Shown piece after piece: positions 43,830-52,450 of a DNA stretch of 64,000 nt. The DNA lies in NCBI RefSeq assembly GCF_000092065.1, contig NC_009359.1, forward strand, positions 620,001 to 684,000. Reading direction: 5' to 3'. Both the position numbers and the translations under genes were made by a program. This DNA comes from Ostreococcus lucimarinus CCE9901. Taxonomy: Eukaryota > Chlorophyta > Mamiellophyceae > Mamiellales > Bathycoccaceae. Positions within the stretch are counted from its first letter, which is position 1. Each line of letters starts with the position of its first letter. Below the pieces are notes generated by a model. The model was not told the DNA's origin and searched no databases. It worked only from the letters and a program-made list of their open reading frames with translations.

Positions 43830-46448
43830 CTAACGGGGCGAGGCGTCGTCGCCGTTGACGCGCGCGTTGGTGAGAACGTCGTCCTGACGAAGCGCGCCGA
43901 CGATGCAGCCTTGCTCGTCGACGACGGCGATTAAAGCGGCGGAGTCGCGAACGCACATCATGGCGACGTCGCCGACGGTGGTTTCGTCGAGCGAAAGACG
44001 CTCGGGGGCGGCGCTCATGACCTGACCGACGGTAATGTCGGTGCCGACGCAGCCGTCGGCCCGACGAAACGTGCCGACGGGGATGCCAGTTTCGTCGTCG
44101 ATGACGACGGCGTTGACGTTGGCGCCTAAAGACTCGAGCGCGTCGGCGACAGAGTCGCTGCGACGGACGATGTCGCCGCGGCGCATGCACTCGCCCACGT
44201 TTGGAAGCACGGATGCGATCGGTTCGCCCGGCGCGACGCCCTTCTTGAACAGGAGAGGCTCCACGGCGCCGACTTGCACGGCGTTGGCCCAACCGCCTCG
44301 CGGTGGAGGCGCCGGTGAGGCGCCGATGCCTTGCTCGTCGAATTCGTCGTACGACCACGCACCGTCGAGTAAGTCGAGCGCCTGCGTGACGCTCCACACG
44401 TCCGGCTTTTCCCATCGACAGAGCGAACCATTGTGATTTAACACGACGTCGTCGTCCAAGGGATCGAATTCTTGCGCGCCGTCGTCGTCCTCTTCATCGA
44501 ACGATTGCGCCGCGTTGTCGAAGTTGGCGTCACACTCGAGGACTTCCTGGACAAAGAGCGCGACGAGAACACCGGACGATCGGTCGCGAAATACCCTAGC
44601 CGCAGCCTCTTCGTTACCATTCTGAACGCGGAAAATCGCGGCGCGCGCACCCTCGACGTTGCCGGCCGCGGCGCACGCTTCGGCCTCAAACATGTCGCAC
44701 TCGGCTTTGATCTCGCCGCTCTTGTTCTTCCGCTGAAGCTTACTGCTCAGTTTTCGTACCCCTTGCTCGTCGCCGTTCGTCGCCAACAGTCGCATGGCGG
44801 AGAAGTACACGCTCGGACTGATGTACATCTTCTTCTCGTAGCCAAAGTCGAGCGCCGTCAAAGCGGTGTCGATGTCTCCGTACGCCACAAAGGCGTTCAC
44901 GAAGGCGCCGACGACGATGCCGTCTTGCTTCACACCCTTTGCTATGAAACGACTCCAAAGATCCTTCACCACATCGACGCCACCCGCGAATTCACCACCG
45001 ACAATGTCTCGAGCCGCCGCCGTCTCCGCCACCAACGTCGTCGTGTACGAAATTTCATTCGGATGCACGTTGGCGTCTTTGATCCTATCCATTCTTCGCA
45101 GCAACGCGCGGCACCAATCGGGGCGACCAGCCTTGGCGCACGCTGAGATGGTGATGTTGTACGTCACTCTGGTCGGCTCGACGCCAGCCTTGGACATTTC
45201 AGGAAGAATGTTCAAGCATCCCAACGCGTCCTGGCTTCGGGCGCACGCCTTGACGAGCGCGTTCCAAATATACTCGTCTTCGTTAAAGTTGTCGCCGCCG
45301 CGAACGCGTCCTTCCCACGTCGTGATGCGCTTCATAAACGTGCGCGTCCGTCGCACATCACCATTCGTCGCACACGCATCGAGCGCGGCGAAGAGCATGC
45401 GCGTCGTCGCCGTTCGTTTGGGGTGCCATTGCGTTCCCATGTCGTCGCGCTTTCCGTACTTTGGCACGTCGTCCTTTGACCATTTCCACGAACCTCGCAA
45501 GACGATGTTTCCGCGTTTACCTACGCCGAATTTCCCATCCTTCGGCCCGCGGCCCTTCTCCCACTGCTCTAGCAATCCGAGCGCCTCGGTGAGACGCCCC
45601 TGTCTGGCGTATCCCAGCATGAGCGCGCTGTACGCTGGCGCCCCCGCCCCGCACTCGGACACTCCGTCGAGCTTCATCAGGAGCTTGTACGCCGTATCTA
45701 GCTCGTTGCACTTCACGCACGCCCCGATCACCGCACCCATCGTGATCTTCCTCCCCTTCGGCGTGGTCGGTATCGCGGACATCTCCAGCAAATCAAACAC
45801 GGCGTCCAGTCGTCTCGCGTCGCCCAACTCTTTGATCTTCTTCGTCAGCAGTTTCCCGTACAGCGGCCTCAACCCGTACGTCACCTTACCCGAATCTCGA
45901 CTCTGACTCCCCACCGACTGAAAACCTTGCGGCTTCACGCTTCGAATCTCCTCGTCCAGCGCCGCCGCCCGCTCCGGCGTCCCCACGAACGCGTCGTTTT
46001 CCTCGTCGAACGGCGACGCCCACCCATCGTCCTCGATCTCGTGCGCCTCCACCATCGGATCCATCGTCCCCCCCGTCGCCGTGAGATGCTCCCACGCGTC
46101 GAACCCGCGCTCGACGCCACGTCCGCGTCGCCCTCCGCGTTCGCCGCGTCTCCCGCGCGTCGCCGTCCCGTCCCTCGCGTCGTCCCCTCCCTCGTCCCTT
46201 CCCCGCTCGCCCCACGCCGCCGCGCGCGCCCGTTCGCCTCGCCGCGCGTTTCCCGCGTCACCCGCCGTCGTCGCTCGCGCGATTCCGCGCGTTCGCGTCC
46301 TCGCGCGCGCGCCCGCGTCCTCGTCCCGCGCGCGCGTCGCCATCGCGCGCGCATCCATCGCGCGTCGCCATCGCGCGCGCGCGCGTCCGATCGCGTCGCC
46401 GCGCGTCGACGCCGACGTCGACGGCGTCGACGCGATCGTCGCCCGCAT
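43830..46448 (-). CDS. PPR protein with C-terminal CBS-domain pair
   Basis: The 872-residue protein has several pentatricopeptide-type helical repeats between about residues 200 and 600 (ITMGAVIGACVKCNELDTAYKLL, YSALMLGYARQGRLTEALGLL, YIWNALVKACARSQDALGCLNIL, VTYNITISACAKAGRPDWCRALL). The last 130 residues form a Bateman pair: VGECMRRGDIVRRSDSVADAL, AVVIDDETGIPVGTFRR, then VGQVMSAAPERLSLDETTVGDV and IAVVDEQGCIVGALRQDDVL. PPR domains bind organelle RNA, and CBS pairs bind adenosyl ligands such as AMP or ATP. A similar fusion exists in Arabidopsis (At5g10690, from memory). The Arg/Ala-rich head is a likely transit peptide. A nucleotide-sensing RNA factor is inferred. Confidence 0.86.
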   Translation of the reverse strand: MRATIASTPSTSASTRGDAIGRARARWRRAMDARAMATRARDEDAGARARTRTRGIARATTAGDAGNARRGERARAAAWGERGRDEGGDDARDGTATRGRRGERGGRRGRGVERGFDAWEHLTATGGTMDPMVEAHEIEDDGWASPFDEENDAFVGTPERAAALDEEIRSVKPQGFQSVGSQSRDSGKVTYGLRPLYGKLLTKKIKELGDARRLDAVFDLLEMSAIPTTPKGRKITMGAVIGACVKCNELDTAYKLLMKLDGVSECGAGAPAYSALMLGYARQGRLTEALGLLEQWEKGRGPKDGKFGVGKRGNIVLRGSWKWSKDDVPKYGKRDDMGTQWHPKRTATTRMLFAALDACATNGDVRRTRTFMKRITTWEGRVRGGDNFNEDEYIWNALVKACARSQDALGCLNILPEMSKAGVEPTRVTYNITISACAKAGRPDWCRALLRRMDRIKDANVHPNEISYTTTLVAETAAARDIVGGEFAGGVDVVKDLWSRFIAKGVKQDGIVVGAFVNAFVAYGDIDTALTALDFGYEKKMYISPSVYFSAMRLLATNGDEQGVRKLSSKLQRKNKSGEIKAECDMFEAEACAAAGNVEGARAAIFRVQNGNEEAAARVFRDRSSGVLVALFVQEVLECDANFDNAAQSFDEEDDDGAQEFDPLDDDVVLNHNGSLCRWEKPDVWSVTQALDLLDGAWSYDEFDEQGIGASPAPPPRGGWANAVQVGAVEPLLFKKGVAPGEPIASVLPNVGECMRRGDIVRRSDSVADALESLGANVNAVVIDDETGIPVGTFRRADGCVGTDITVGQVMSAAPERLSLDETTVGDVAMMCVRDSAALIAVVDEQGCIVGALRQDDVLTNARVNGDDASPR

Positions 46449-46549
46449 CGTCGCGCGCGCGCCGTCGCGCGCGCGCCGCCGTGCCGGCGACGTCGCGCCG
46501 CGCCGCGCATCTTATCCTGAGACGCTCGAGGCGACACACGGAACAGTCC

Positions 46550-46624
46550 GCGGTCGGTCTGTATGCGCAAACAGTGAGAGACTGATATATGACGCGGTCG
46601 GTCGGTATGGGTAAACAGTGTGCG
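46550..46624. repeat. Two 31-bp direct repeats in a divergent promoter
   Basis: Unit A (46550-46580) and unit B (46594-46624) are 26/31 identical and lie 44 bp apart, start to start. Each is GCGGTCGGTC, one base, GTATG, then a variable triplet and AAACAGTG. They lie between the PPR-CBS and FHA genes and share both parts with the FBXO11-like/GFAT promoter, so they look like regulatory elements. Confidence 0.6.
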
Positions 46625-46683
46625 TACGAATACCGACGGCCCGACCGCGCGCGCCGACCGCGCGCCCGGCAGAGCGCGACGCG

Positions 46684-48461
46684 ATGGCGCGCGACGACGA
46701 CGACGACGACGACGACCGGCGGTGGTACGCGCGGCTGGTGCCCATCGTCGATGAGTCCGCGCGCGTGAAACACGTCGATCGAGCGGCGCTGACGAAGACG
46801 GCGGACGGATGCGCGCGCGCGCGCGACGCGGCGACGGCGACGGCGCGCGACGGCGCGCTGCGACTGCGCACGCGAAGCGCGGTCCTCGGACGGATCGTCA
46901 TGAACAAGGAGGGCACGGCGCGGGCGAAGACGCAACCGGCGGATCTGGCGCTGGACGTCGCGAGCGGTGCGCGCGAGGCGAGGGCGAGGCGAGAGAGGGG
47001 GAGCGCGAGCGACGCGTTTGAAATTTGGATTCAAACGCGCGCGAGGACGAGGGGCGAAGGGTTCGGGCGCGAGCGAGCGGGCGATCGATGGCGCGGACGG
47101 ACGATCGAAAGATCGAGGGAATCGAACGCGCGGGGGACTGACGGACGCGCGCGCGTCGTGGAATCCAAATCGTAGTGAGCGCGAAGCACGCGGTGATTAC
47201 GTGCGAGGTGAAGGACGCGAAGGTGTCGCCGCCCGAGTTTGAGATTAAAATCATCGACTTGTCGCGAAATGGGGTGATGCTGAACGGCGAACGGATCAAT
47301 AAGGATGAGTATTACGAGCTCAAGGATGGGGACGCGGTGACGATGCCGTTTCATTTGGAGTATAGGTTTGAGCTGAATCCGGACGGAACGTTGCCGAGGG
47401 CGACGCGCGTGCCCGTGGACGAGACGCCGACGCCGCTGCAAAAGAAGCGCGCGTCGCCGGCGACGGCGGCGGTGGAGAACGGCGGCGGTGCGAAGAAACC
47501 GCGCGAGAGCTGCGATGATAACGAGGGACAAGGCCAGGCCATGCGCGAGTTGACGACGGAGAACGGAGAGTTGCGTCAACGCGTGGAGGCGCTCGAGAAG
47601 GAGCTCGAAGAGGCGCGACGCCGCGAAAAGGAGGCAGCGGCGCCGACCGAGGCGGCGGAGGGCGACAACGATGACGTACGCGCGGAAGCGCTTCGCGAAG
47701 CCGAGGAAAAAGTGAAACAAGCCGAAGCACGCGCGGAAAAGCTCAACGCTGAGCTCGAGGAGGCGCAGGCGGTGGTTGAAGGCGCGGCGAGCGCGACGAA
47801 GGAGATGGAAACCAAGCTCGCGGAGTTGCAATCGGCGCTCGACGCCGCCGAGACGAAGCGCGTGGAAGCCATCGCGAGTGTTCAAAAGGAATGCGCCGAG
47901 GAGATTGAAAATTTGAACGCCCGCGTCGCTCGAATCCAGTCGGTTCGCAAGGAGGAGCTTGAAGAAGCCGAAGCTCGCGTCAAGGCGTTCGCGTCATCGG
48001 CGCGAGAATCGCGCGATTTAGCAAAGCAACTCTTGGACAAACTCAACGAAAGCGTTCAATTGGTCGCGAGCGACGCGGACGCCGCTCACGGCGACGACGA
48101 CGAGATGACGCACGAGACGACGCCTCAAAGACGAGACGGCTCCGACGAAAAAGCCGCCGAGGACGCCGCCGAGGACGAACCCGCAAAGGACGACGACGAC
48201 GACATCAACGATAACGACGACGACGACGACATCAACGATAAAGACGACGATTCCCTCGAACAATTGGACGTCGACAACCACTTTTCCGACTCCATCTTAG
48301 CCGACGTCGAGTTCCCGCCGACGGAGAAGCCGACGCAAGTCGCCGCGCCTCTGCACGACATCGGCAACTCGCCGCGCACCGACCAACCGTCTCCGAGCAA
48401 GCGCGTCGGTCGCGATATCGACGACCGTTCGCCCCTTCCCGCGAGCGTCCTCGAGGACTGA
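46684..48461 (+). CDS. FHA-domain protein with coiled coil and acidic tail, two exons
   Basis: Exons 46684-46966 and 47176-48461 encode 522 residues. Exon 1 (MARDDDDDDDDRRWYARLVP to RTRSAVLGRI and ADLALDVAS) holds the first FHA strands with the GR motif. Exon 2 continues VSAKHAVITCEV, IKIIDLSRNGVMLNGERI and YYELKDGDAVTM, completing the phosphothreonine-binding domain; the V-S-x-K-H junction is restored only by splicing. A basic patch, a long coiled coil (about residues 215-390) and an Asp-rich C-terminus with a final SPSKR follow. FHA proteins read phospho-Thr in DNA-damage, cell-cycle or splicing pathways. The N-terminal FHA position recalls NBS1, but no BRCT domain is seen, so I give no symbol. 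Confidence 0.85.
46967..47175 (+). other. Intron of the FHA-domain gene
   Basis: A 209-bp phase-1 intron with donor GTGCGC at 46967 and acceptor TAG ending at 47175. CTGAC at 47138-47142 is the likely branch point, about 34 nt upstream. Removal fuses the two halves of the FHA domain in frame. Confidence 0.85.
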
Positions 48462-48548
48462 TCCGACGCATCGCCGACGTTCGCGCCTCGGCGCGCCGCA
48501 CCATGAATACATAACGACCGTTTCGTAACGACCGCCGCACTCTTTGAC

Positions 48549-50045
48549 ATGCGCGTCGCGCCCGCGCGCGATTTCACGCCCGCGCGTTCGACGACGACGA
48601 TGCGCGCGTCGCTCTCGCGCGCGATCGCTCGCGCCGTCCTCCGCGCGCCGTCGCGCGCGTCGCCGTCCCGGCGGCGTCCCGGCGCGTCCCGAGCGTTCGC
48701 GCGCGACGCCGACGACGCCTCGCGCGTCGCCGTCCTCGGCGGCGGCGCCGCCGGACTCACCGCCGCGTACTTCGCCGCGCGCGCGGGCGCGCGGGTCACG
48801 GTGTACGAACGAACGAGCGAGTGCGGGAAGAAGATTTTGATGTCTGGCGGCGCGCGGTGCAACGTGCTGCCGACGAGCGCGACGGCGAACGATTTCACCA
48901 CGGAGAGCGCGAATCGACGATTGAAGGCGGTGCTCGCGTCGTGGTCCGTCGAAAGATGTCGAGAGTGGCTGGAGACGGAGATTGGATTAGGGCTGGGGAT
49001 TGAGATCGCGTCGAATAAATACTTTCCGCTGAGCAACTCGTCGAGGGAGGTGCGGGATAGATTGGTCGCCGCGTGCGAGAAGGCGGGAGTGGAATTCAAG
49101 TACGAGACGAGCGTCGATGGGGTGGTGCGAGGAAGCGATGGGATGGGATGGACGCTTCGAGTGCGAGGGTCGGGAGACGAACGCGCGCGCGCGATCGTGC
49201 TCGCGATGGGAGGGCTGAGTTTTCCCGCCGTCGGAACGGATGGCACCGGGTACGCCATCGCGAGGCGGGATTTAGGACACGCGTTACACGAGCCGTATCC
49301 CGCGTTGGTGCCGCTGACGGGACCGCATCCGGGCGGCGAACCCTTACCAGGGGTCTCCGTCGAAGTCGAGCTGAAGGTAGCGGCGGCGAACGCCGACGGT
49401 GGCGGTGGGAAGAAGAAGGCGCAAGCGATTCGCAAGGGGTTTCTCTTCACGCATCGCGGGTATTCTGGACCGAGCGTTTTGGATCTGAGCCATCACCTGG
49501 TACGGCCGCTGGTGCGAGCGAACGAATCCAAAGGTGGAAGCTTACGAGACGAAGATTTTGACGCTCCGACGTCGTCGTCGCCGAGAATGGTGATTAATTG
49601 GAGCGGCATCAAACGAGAAGAGTGGCAAGAGCGCCTCACAGCGCCGCCGGGCCGAGCGCTCGTCGTCAGCCGACTACGCGAAGCGCTTCCGAGTCGCCTC
49701 GCCGACGCCCTCGTCGCTGAATCCGGCGTTGATTCGCGATGTAAAATTGCCGAACTGAAAAAGGACGATCGCGCGAAGCTTCTGCGCGTGTTGACTGAAT
49801 ACGAAATCGCGGTGAAAGGTCATCAAGGGTATCGCAAGGCTGAAGTCACGGGTGGCGGCGTAGCTTTGGATGAACTCGACACGGCGTCGATGGCGAGCTT
49901 GAAGGCGCCGGGAATTTATATGTGCGGTGAAGTTTGTGACGTGTTCGGCAGAATCGGTGGATTTAATTTTCTATGGGCGTGGTGTAGCGGTAGACTGGCA
50001 GGAATGAGTGCGGCGAAGGCCATTTCGAGCGCGGACGACGAGTGA
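48549..50045 (+). CDS. BaiN/HI0933-family flavoprotein, organelle-targeted
   Basis: The 498-residue protein has the FAD-binding start VAVLGGGAAGLTAAYFAARAG followed by SECGKKILMSGGARCNV, the signature of the YhiN/HI0933/BaiN family of predicted FAD-dependent oxidoreductases. Other family parts are YFPLSNSSREV, IVLAMGGLSFPAVGTDGTGY, LVPLTG, GFLFTHRGYSGPSVLDLS, the segment VTGGGVALDEL, and the closing YMCGEVCDVFGRIGGFNFLWAW. Bacterial members include a bile-acid reductase, but the substrate in algae is unknown. The first 60 residues are Arg/Ser/Ala-rich, a likely chloroplast or mitochondrial transit peptide; ATG 48600 is a second possible start. TGTAA lies directly after the stop at 50046-50050 and again at 50051-50055. 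Confidence 0.9.
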   Translation: MRVAPARDFTPARSTTTMRASLSRAIARAVLRAPSRASPSRRRPGASRAFARDADDASRVAVLGGGAAGLTAAYFAARAGARVTVYERTSECGKKILMSGGARCNVLPTSATANDFTTESANRRLKAVLASWSVERCREWLETEIGLGLGIEIASNKYFPLSNSSREVRDRLVAACEKAGVEFKYETSVDGVVRGSDGMGWTLRVRGSGDERARAIVLAMGGLSFPAVGTDGTGYAIARRDLGHALHEPYPALVPLTGPHPGGEPLPGVSVEVELKVAAANADGGGGKKKAQAIRKGFLFTHRGYSGPSVLDLSHHLVRPLVRANESKGGSLRDEDFDAPTSSSPRMVINWSGIKREEWQERLTAPPGRALVVSRLREALPSRLADALVAESGVDSRCKIAELKKDDRAKLLRVLTEYEIAVKGHQGYRKAEVTGGGVALDELDTASMASLKAPGIYMCGEVCDVFGRIGGFNFLWAWCSGRLAGMSAAKAISSADDE

Positions 50046-50086
50046 TGTAATGTAACATACATATGTGTTTACAAGTGTACAGCTTT

Positions 50087-52126
50087 TCACAGCACGACAG
50101 TAAGCGGAGACGGATTCGGAATGAATCGTCGGAGCTTAGGCATGACTGTCGCATCGACGAACTGCGGTCCTTCGATGCTTGTTGGCATCGGGATCAACGT
50201 CGAGTGCGACTCGGCGACGCGCACGTTTGGCGCGTCGGCGTGCATACTTTCTCCCTCCACAAGCACGCGGCTCCATCGCACGTTTCCACGATCTATCGCG
50301 ATGTTGCACAGATTTCCGTTGATCTCACAATGAATCACGTCAACATTCGCGCCACCAGACACGCACACGCCGTCGTTCGCGTTTTTGGAAACATGGCACC
50401 CCTCGACGAGGACGTCAATCTCCTCGGAAGATTTTTCGTTTTCGAAGTCATCCGAGTCTAAATCCATGAGAAATGCGGAAAATTCTTCTTCAAGATCGAG
50501 CTCTTCGTCAGTACCTGCGTCAAATCTCGCAGTAAGGTAGTCGCGGTTCGTGTACCGCTGCGCGATATCGATCCCGTTGAATGCGTTGCCTCGGACTTCA
50601 GAGTGCCGAATCGTGCCCCGACCGCACATTGCGATACCGACACTGGAGTTGTTCGCGACTATCGTGTTAGAAATATTTGCCGTGGAAGATACACCCACGG
50701 AAATACCCGCGCCAACGTTGTTCGCGATGAGGTTGTCGTGGATATTGCCGTGCGCGCAATCAAACAAGACGACGCCATGCGCGAACCCGTTTACGATGCG
50801 ATTGTTGCAAATCTCCACCGGGCCCGACAAAGCCGTGACGGCGGCAAACAAACGATCGTACCCCAAAGACGAAGGTAAGCTTTCGATCTCATCGATGACT
50901 TCCTCTTCGTGCGCGTCTTCGACGCTAGACTTGGCGGCGGTGATTCTGCACGCCGTGAGCGAGCTGCCGCGTCGCGACGTGCTTAAAAACGACGACAGCA
51001 CTGAGTGAATGTTACACGCGTGCACGTGCACCGCGGAGTCTTGCGCCGTCGCCACCACGCCTTCACCAGCGCTCACGATATCGCAACTGTCAAGTCGCAA
51101 TCGCGAGCCGTCGGAAACGTACACGCACGCCTGGTGGCCGTATCCAGACGAGCTGCTGCGTTTCGCAGAGCCCCGTCGCAACAGCGTGACGTTGGTAACC
51201 ACGGACGCGACGGAACGGGAAGCGTTCATCGCCGTCGATGTCATCATCGCTGGAGTTTCGTCGCTCACGATGAGCACGTTCTCTCGTTTGTCGACACCCA
51301 CAATCTCGATCCCGCGAGGAATGGTTAACGATCCTTCGTACGTGCCTTTGCCCAAGCAAACGACGTCGCCCGGCAAGGTGGCGTTGAGAACGCGCTGCAG
51401 CGCGCTCGCCTGCATGACTCCTCCGTCGCATTCAACTCGAATCACGCGCTTACCCGCCACTCGTGCGATTCCTCGGGTTTGCAAACGCTCCTTATAAGCC
51501 CGTCGCCAGCCCTCCCCCCCGCGGAAAATATCTCGGCGCTTTTCGGCGTTGGCGCTCGTGCCAAACACCGACTCGAAAGGCAACCGCGCGCTCCGAGCCC
51601 ACGTCCCGCTCGCCCGCCACCGCCATCGAGCTTCACACAGCGACTTCCACAGCGAATCATCGAGCGTCGCCTCTCGCATCGTCCGAGACGTCAACCCGAG
51701 CGCCTCCACCGTCGCCGCGTCCGCGAACGAGCACGCGTGCGCCAAGCAATCCCGCGGCAAATTCTCGATCTCGCTCCCCCCTCCCGCGCGCACCTCTTCC
51801 CTCCCACTCACATCCCGCGCCGTCTCGCTCGCGCGTCCCTCCCACCGTCGTCGTCCGTCCCGTTCCCGTCGTCCTCGCGCCGCGCGTTCGAACGCGTCCC
51901 GCCCGCGCGCGTCCCCCGCCCCCCCCGACGTCTCCGGCGACCCCACCGGCGTGTCGAACCGCTCCCGTCGCCTCCGTCGCGCGTTCCCGCGTCCGCTCGC
52001 GTCCCCTCGCGCGTCGCTTCGCGCCCAGCGTTCTCCCGCGCGCCTCCGCGCGTCGCCTCGCGCGCGCTGACGCGGCGTCGTCGTCCCATCCATCGTCGCC
52101 CGCTTCCCATCGCGTGTATCGTCCAT
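50087..52126 (-). CDS. F-box protein with right-handed beta-helix (FBXO11-like)
   Basis: The 679-residue protein has an Arg-rich disordered head and then an F-box at about residues 119-165 (IENLPRDCLAHACSFADAAT, SLWKSLCEARW), which would bind SKP1 in an SCF ubiquitin ligase. From about 230 to 640 are parallel beta-helix repeats of the carbohydrate-binding CASH type: GDVVCLGKGTYEGSLTIPRG, GVVLFDCAHGNIHDNLIANN, GAGISVGVSSTANISNTIVA, GTIRHSEVRGNAFNGIDIAQ and DGVCVSGGANVDVIHCEING. This F-box plus beta-helix layout matches FBXO11. An acidic insert (DEELDLEEEF) splits the helix. ATG 52126 is used; longer frame upstream runs into the GFAT side. Confidence 0.87.
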   Translation of the reverse strand: MDDTRDGKRATMDGTTTPRQRARGDARRRAGERWARSDARGDASGRGNARRRRRERFDTPVGSPETSGGAGDARGRDAFERAARGRRERDGRRRWEGRASETARDVSGREEVRAGGGSEIENLPRDCLAHACSFADAATVEALGLTSRTMREATLDDSLWKSLCEARWRWRASGTWARSARLPFESVFGTSANAEKRRDIFRGGEGWRRAYKERLQTRGIARVAGKRVIRVECDGGVMQASALQRVLNATLPGDVVCLGKGTYEGSLTIPRGIEIVGVDKRENVLIVSDETPAMMTSTAMNASRSVASVVTNVTLLRRGSAKRSSSSGYGHQACVYVSDGSRLRLDSCDIVSAGEGVVATAQDSAVHVHACNIHSVLSSFLSTSRRGSSLTACRITAAKSSVEDAHEEEVIDEIESLPSSLGYDRLFAAVTALSGPVEICNNRIVNGFAHGVVLFDCAHGNIHDNLIANNVGAGISVGVSSTANISNTIVANNSSVGIAMCGRGTIRHSEVRGNAFNGIDIAQRYTNRDYLTARFDAGTDEELDLEEEFSAFLMDLDSDDFENEKSSEEIDVLVEGCHVSKNANDGVCVSGGANVDVIHCEINGNLCNIAIDRGNVRWSRVLVEGESMHADAPNVRVAESHSTLIPMPTSIEGPQFVDATVMPKLRRFIPNPSPLTVVL

Positions 52127-52450
52127 CGGTCCGAGCGTTCGCCGTCGATCGATGGACGCGCGACGTCGCGAGTCACCGCGCCTCCGTCGCGTCGTCGGCG
52201 GGTCGCGTCGCGTCGCGCGTCGCGCGATGGCGATTCGCGGCGATGCGCGCGCGACCGGCCGTCGCCCGACGCGTCTGTTTCCGTACTGTTTGCGCATACG
52301 AGTGTAAAGCGGTCGGTCGCCGCGACCTCGTGGTCCGTGTGTCGACGTTCCGAAAGGCGATCCGACGCCGACGCGCGCGCGCGCGACGACGCGACGCGAC
52401 GCGCGCGCGCGCGCGACGACGACGCGAGCTCGATCGCGGATCGCGTCGCG
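52127..52450. promoter_or_regulatory. Divergent promoter of FBXO11-like and GFAT genes with shared elements
   Basis: This 324-bp gap has no supportable gene. It contains ACTGTTTGCGCATAC at 52285-52299, the exact reverse complement of 15 bp in the PPR-CBS/FHA promoter, followed ten bases later by GCGGTCGGTCGC at 52309-52320. A CTGTTTCC half-copy precedes it. The rest is CG-dinucleotide-rich. Confidence 0.5.
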
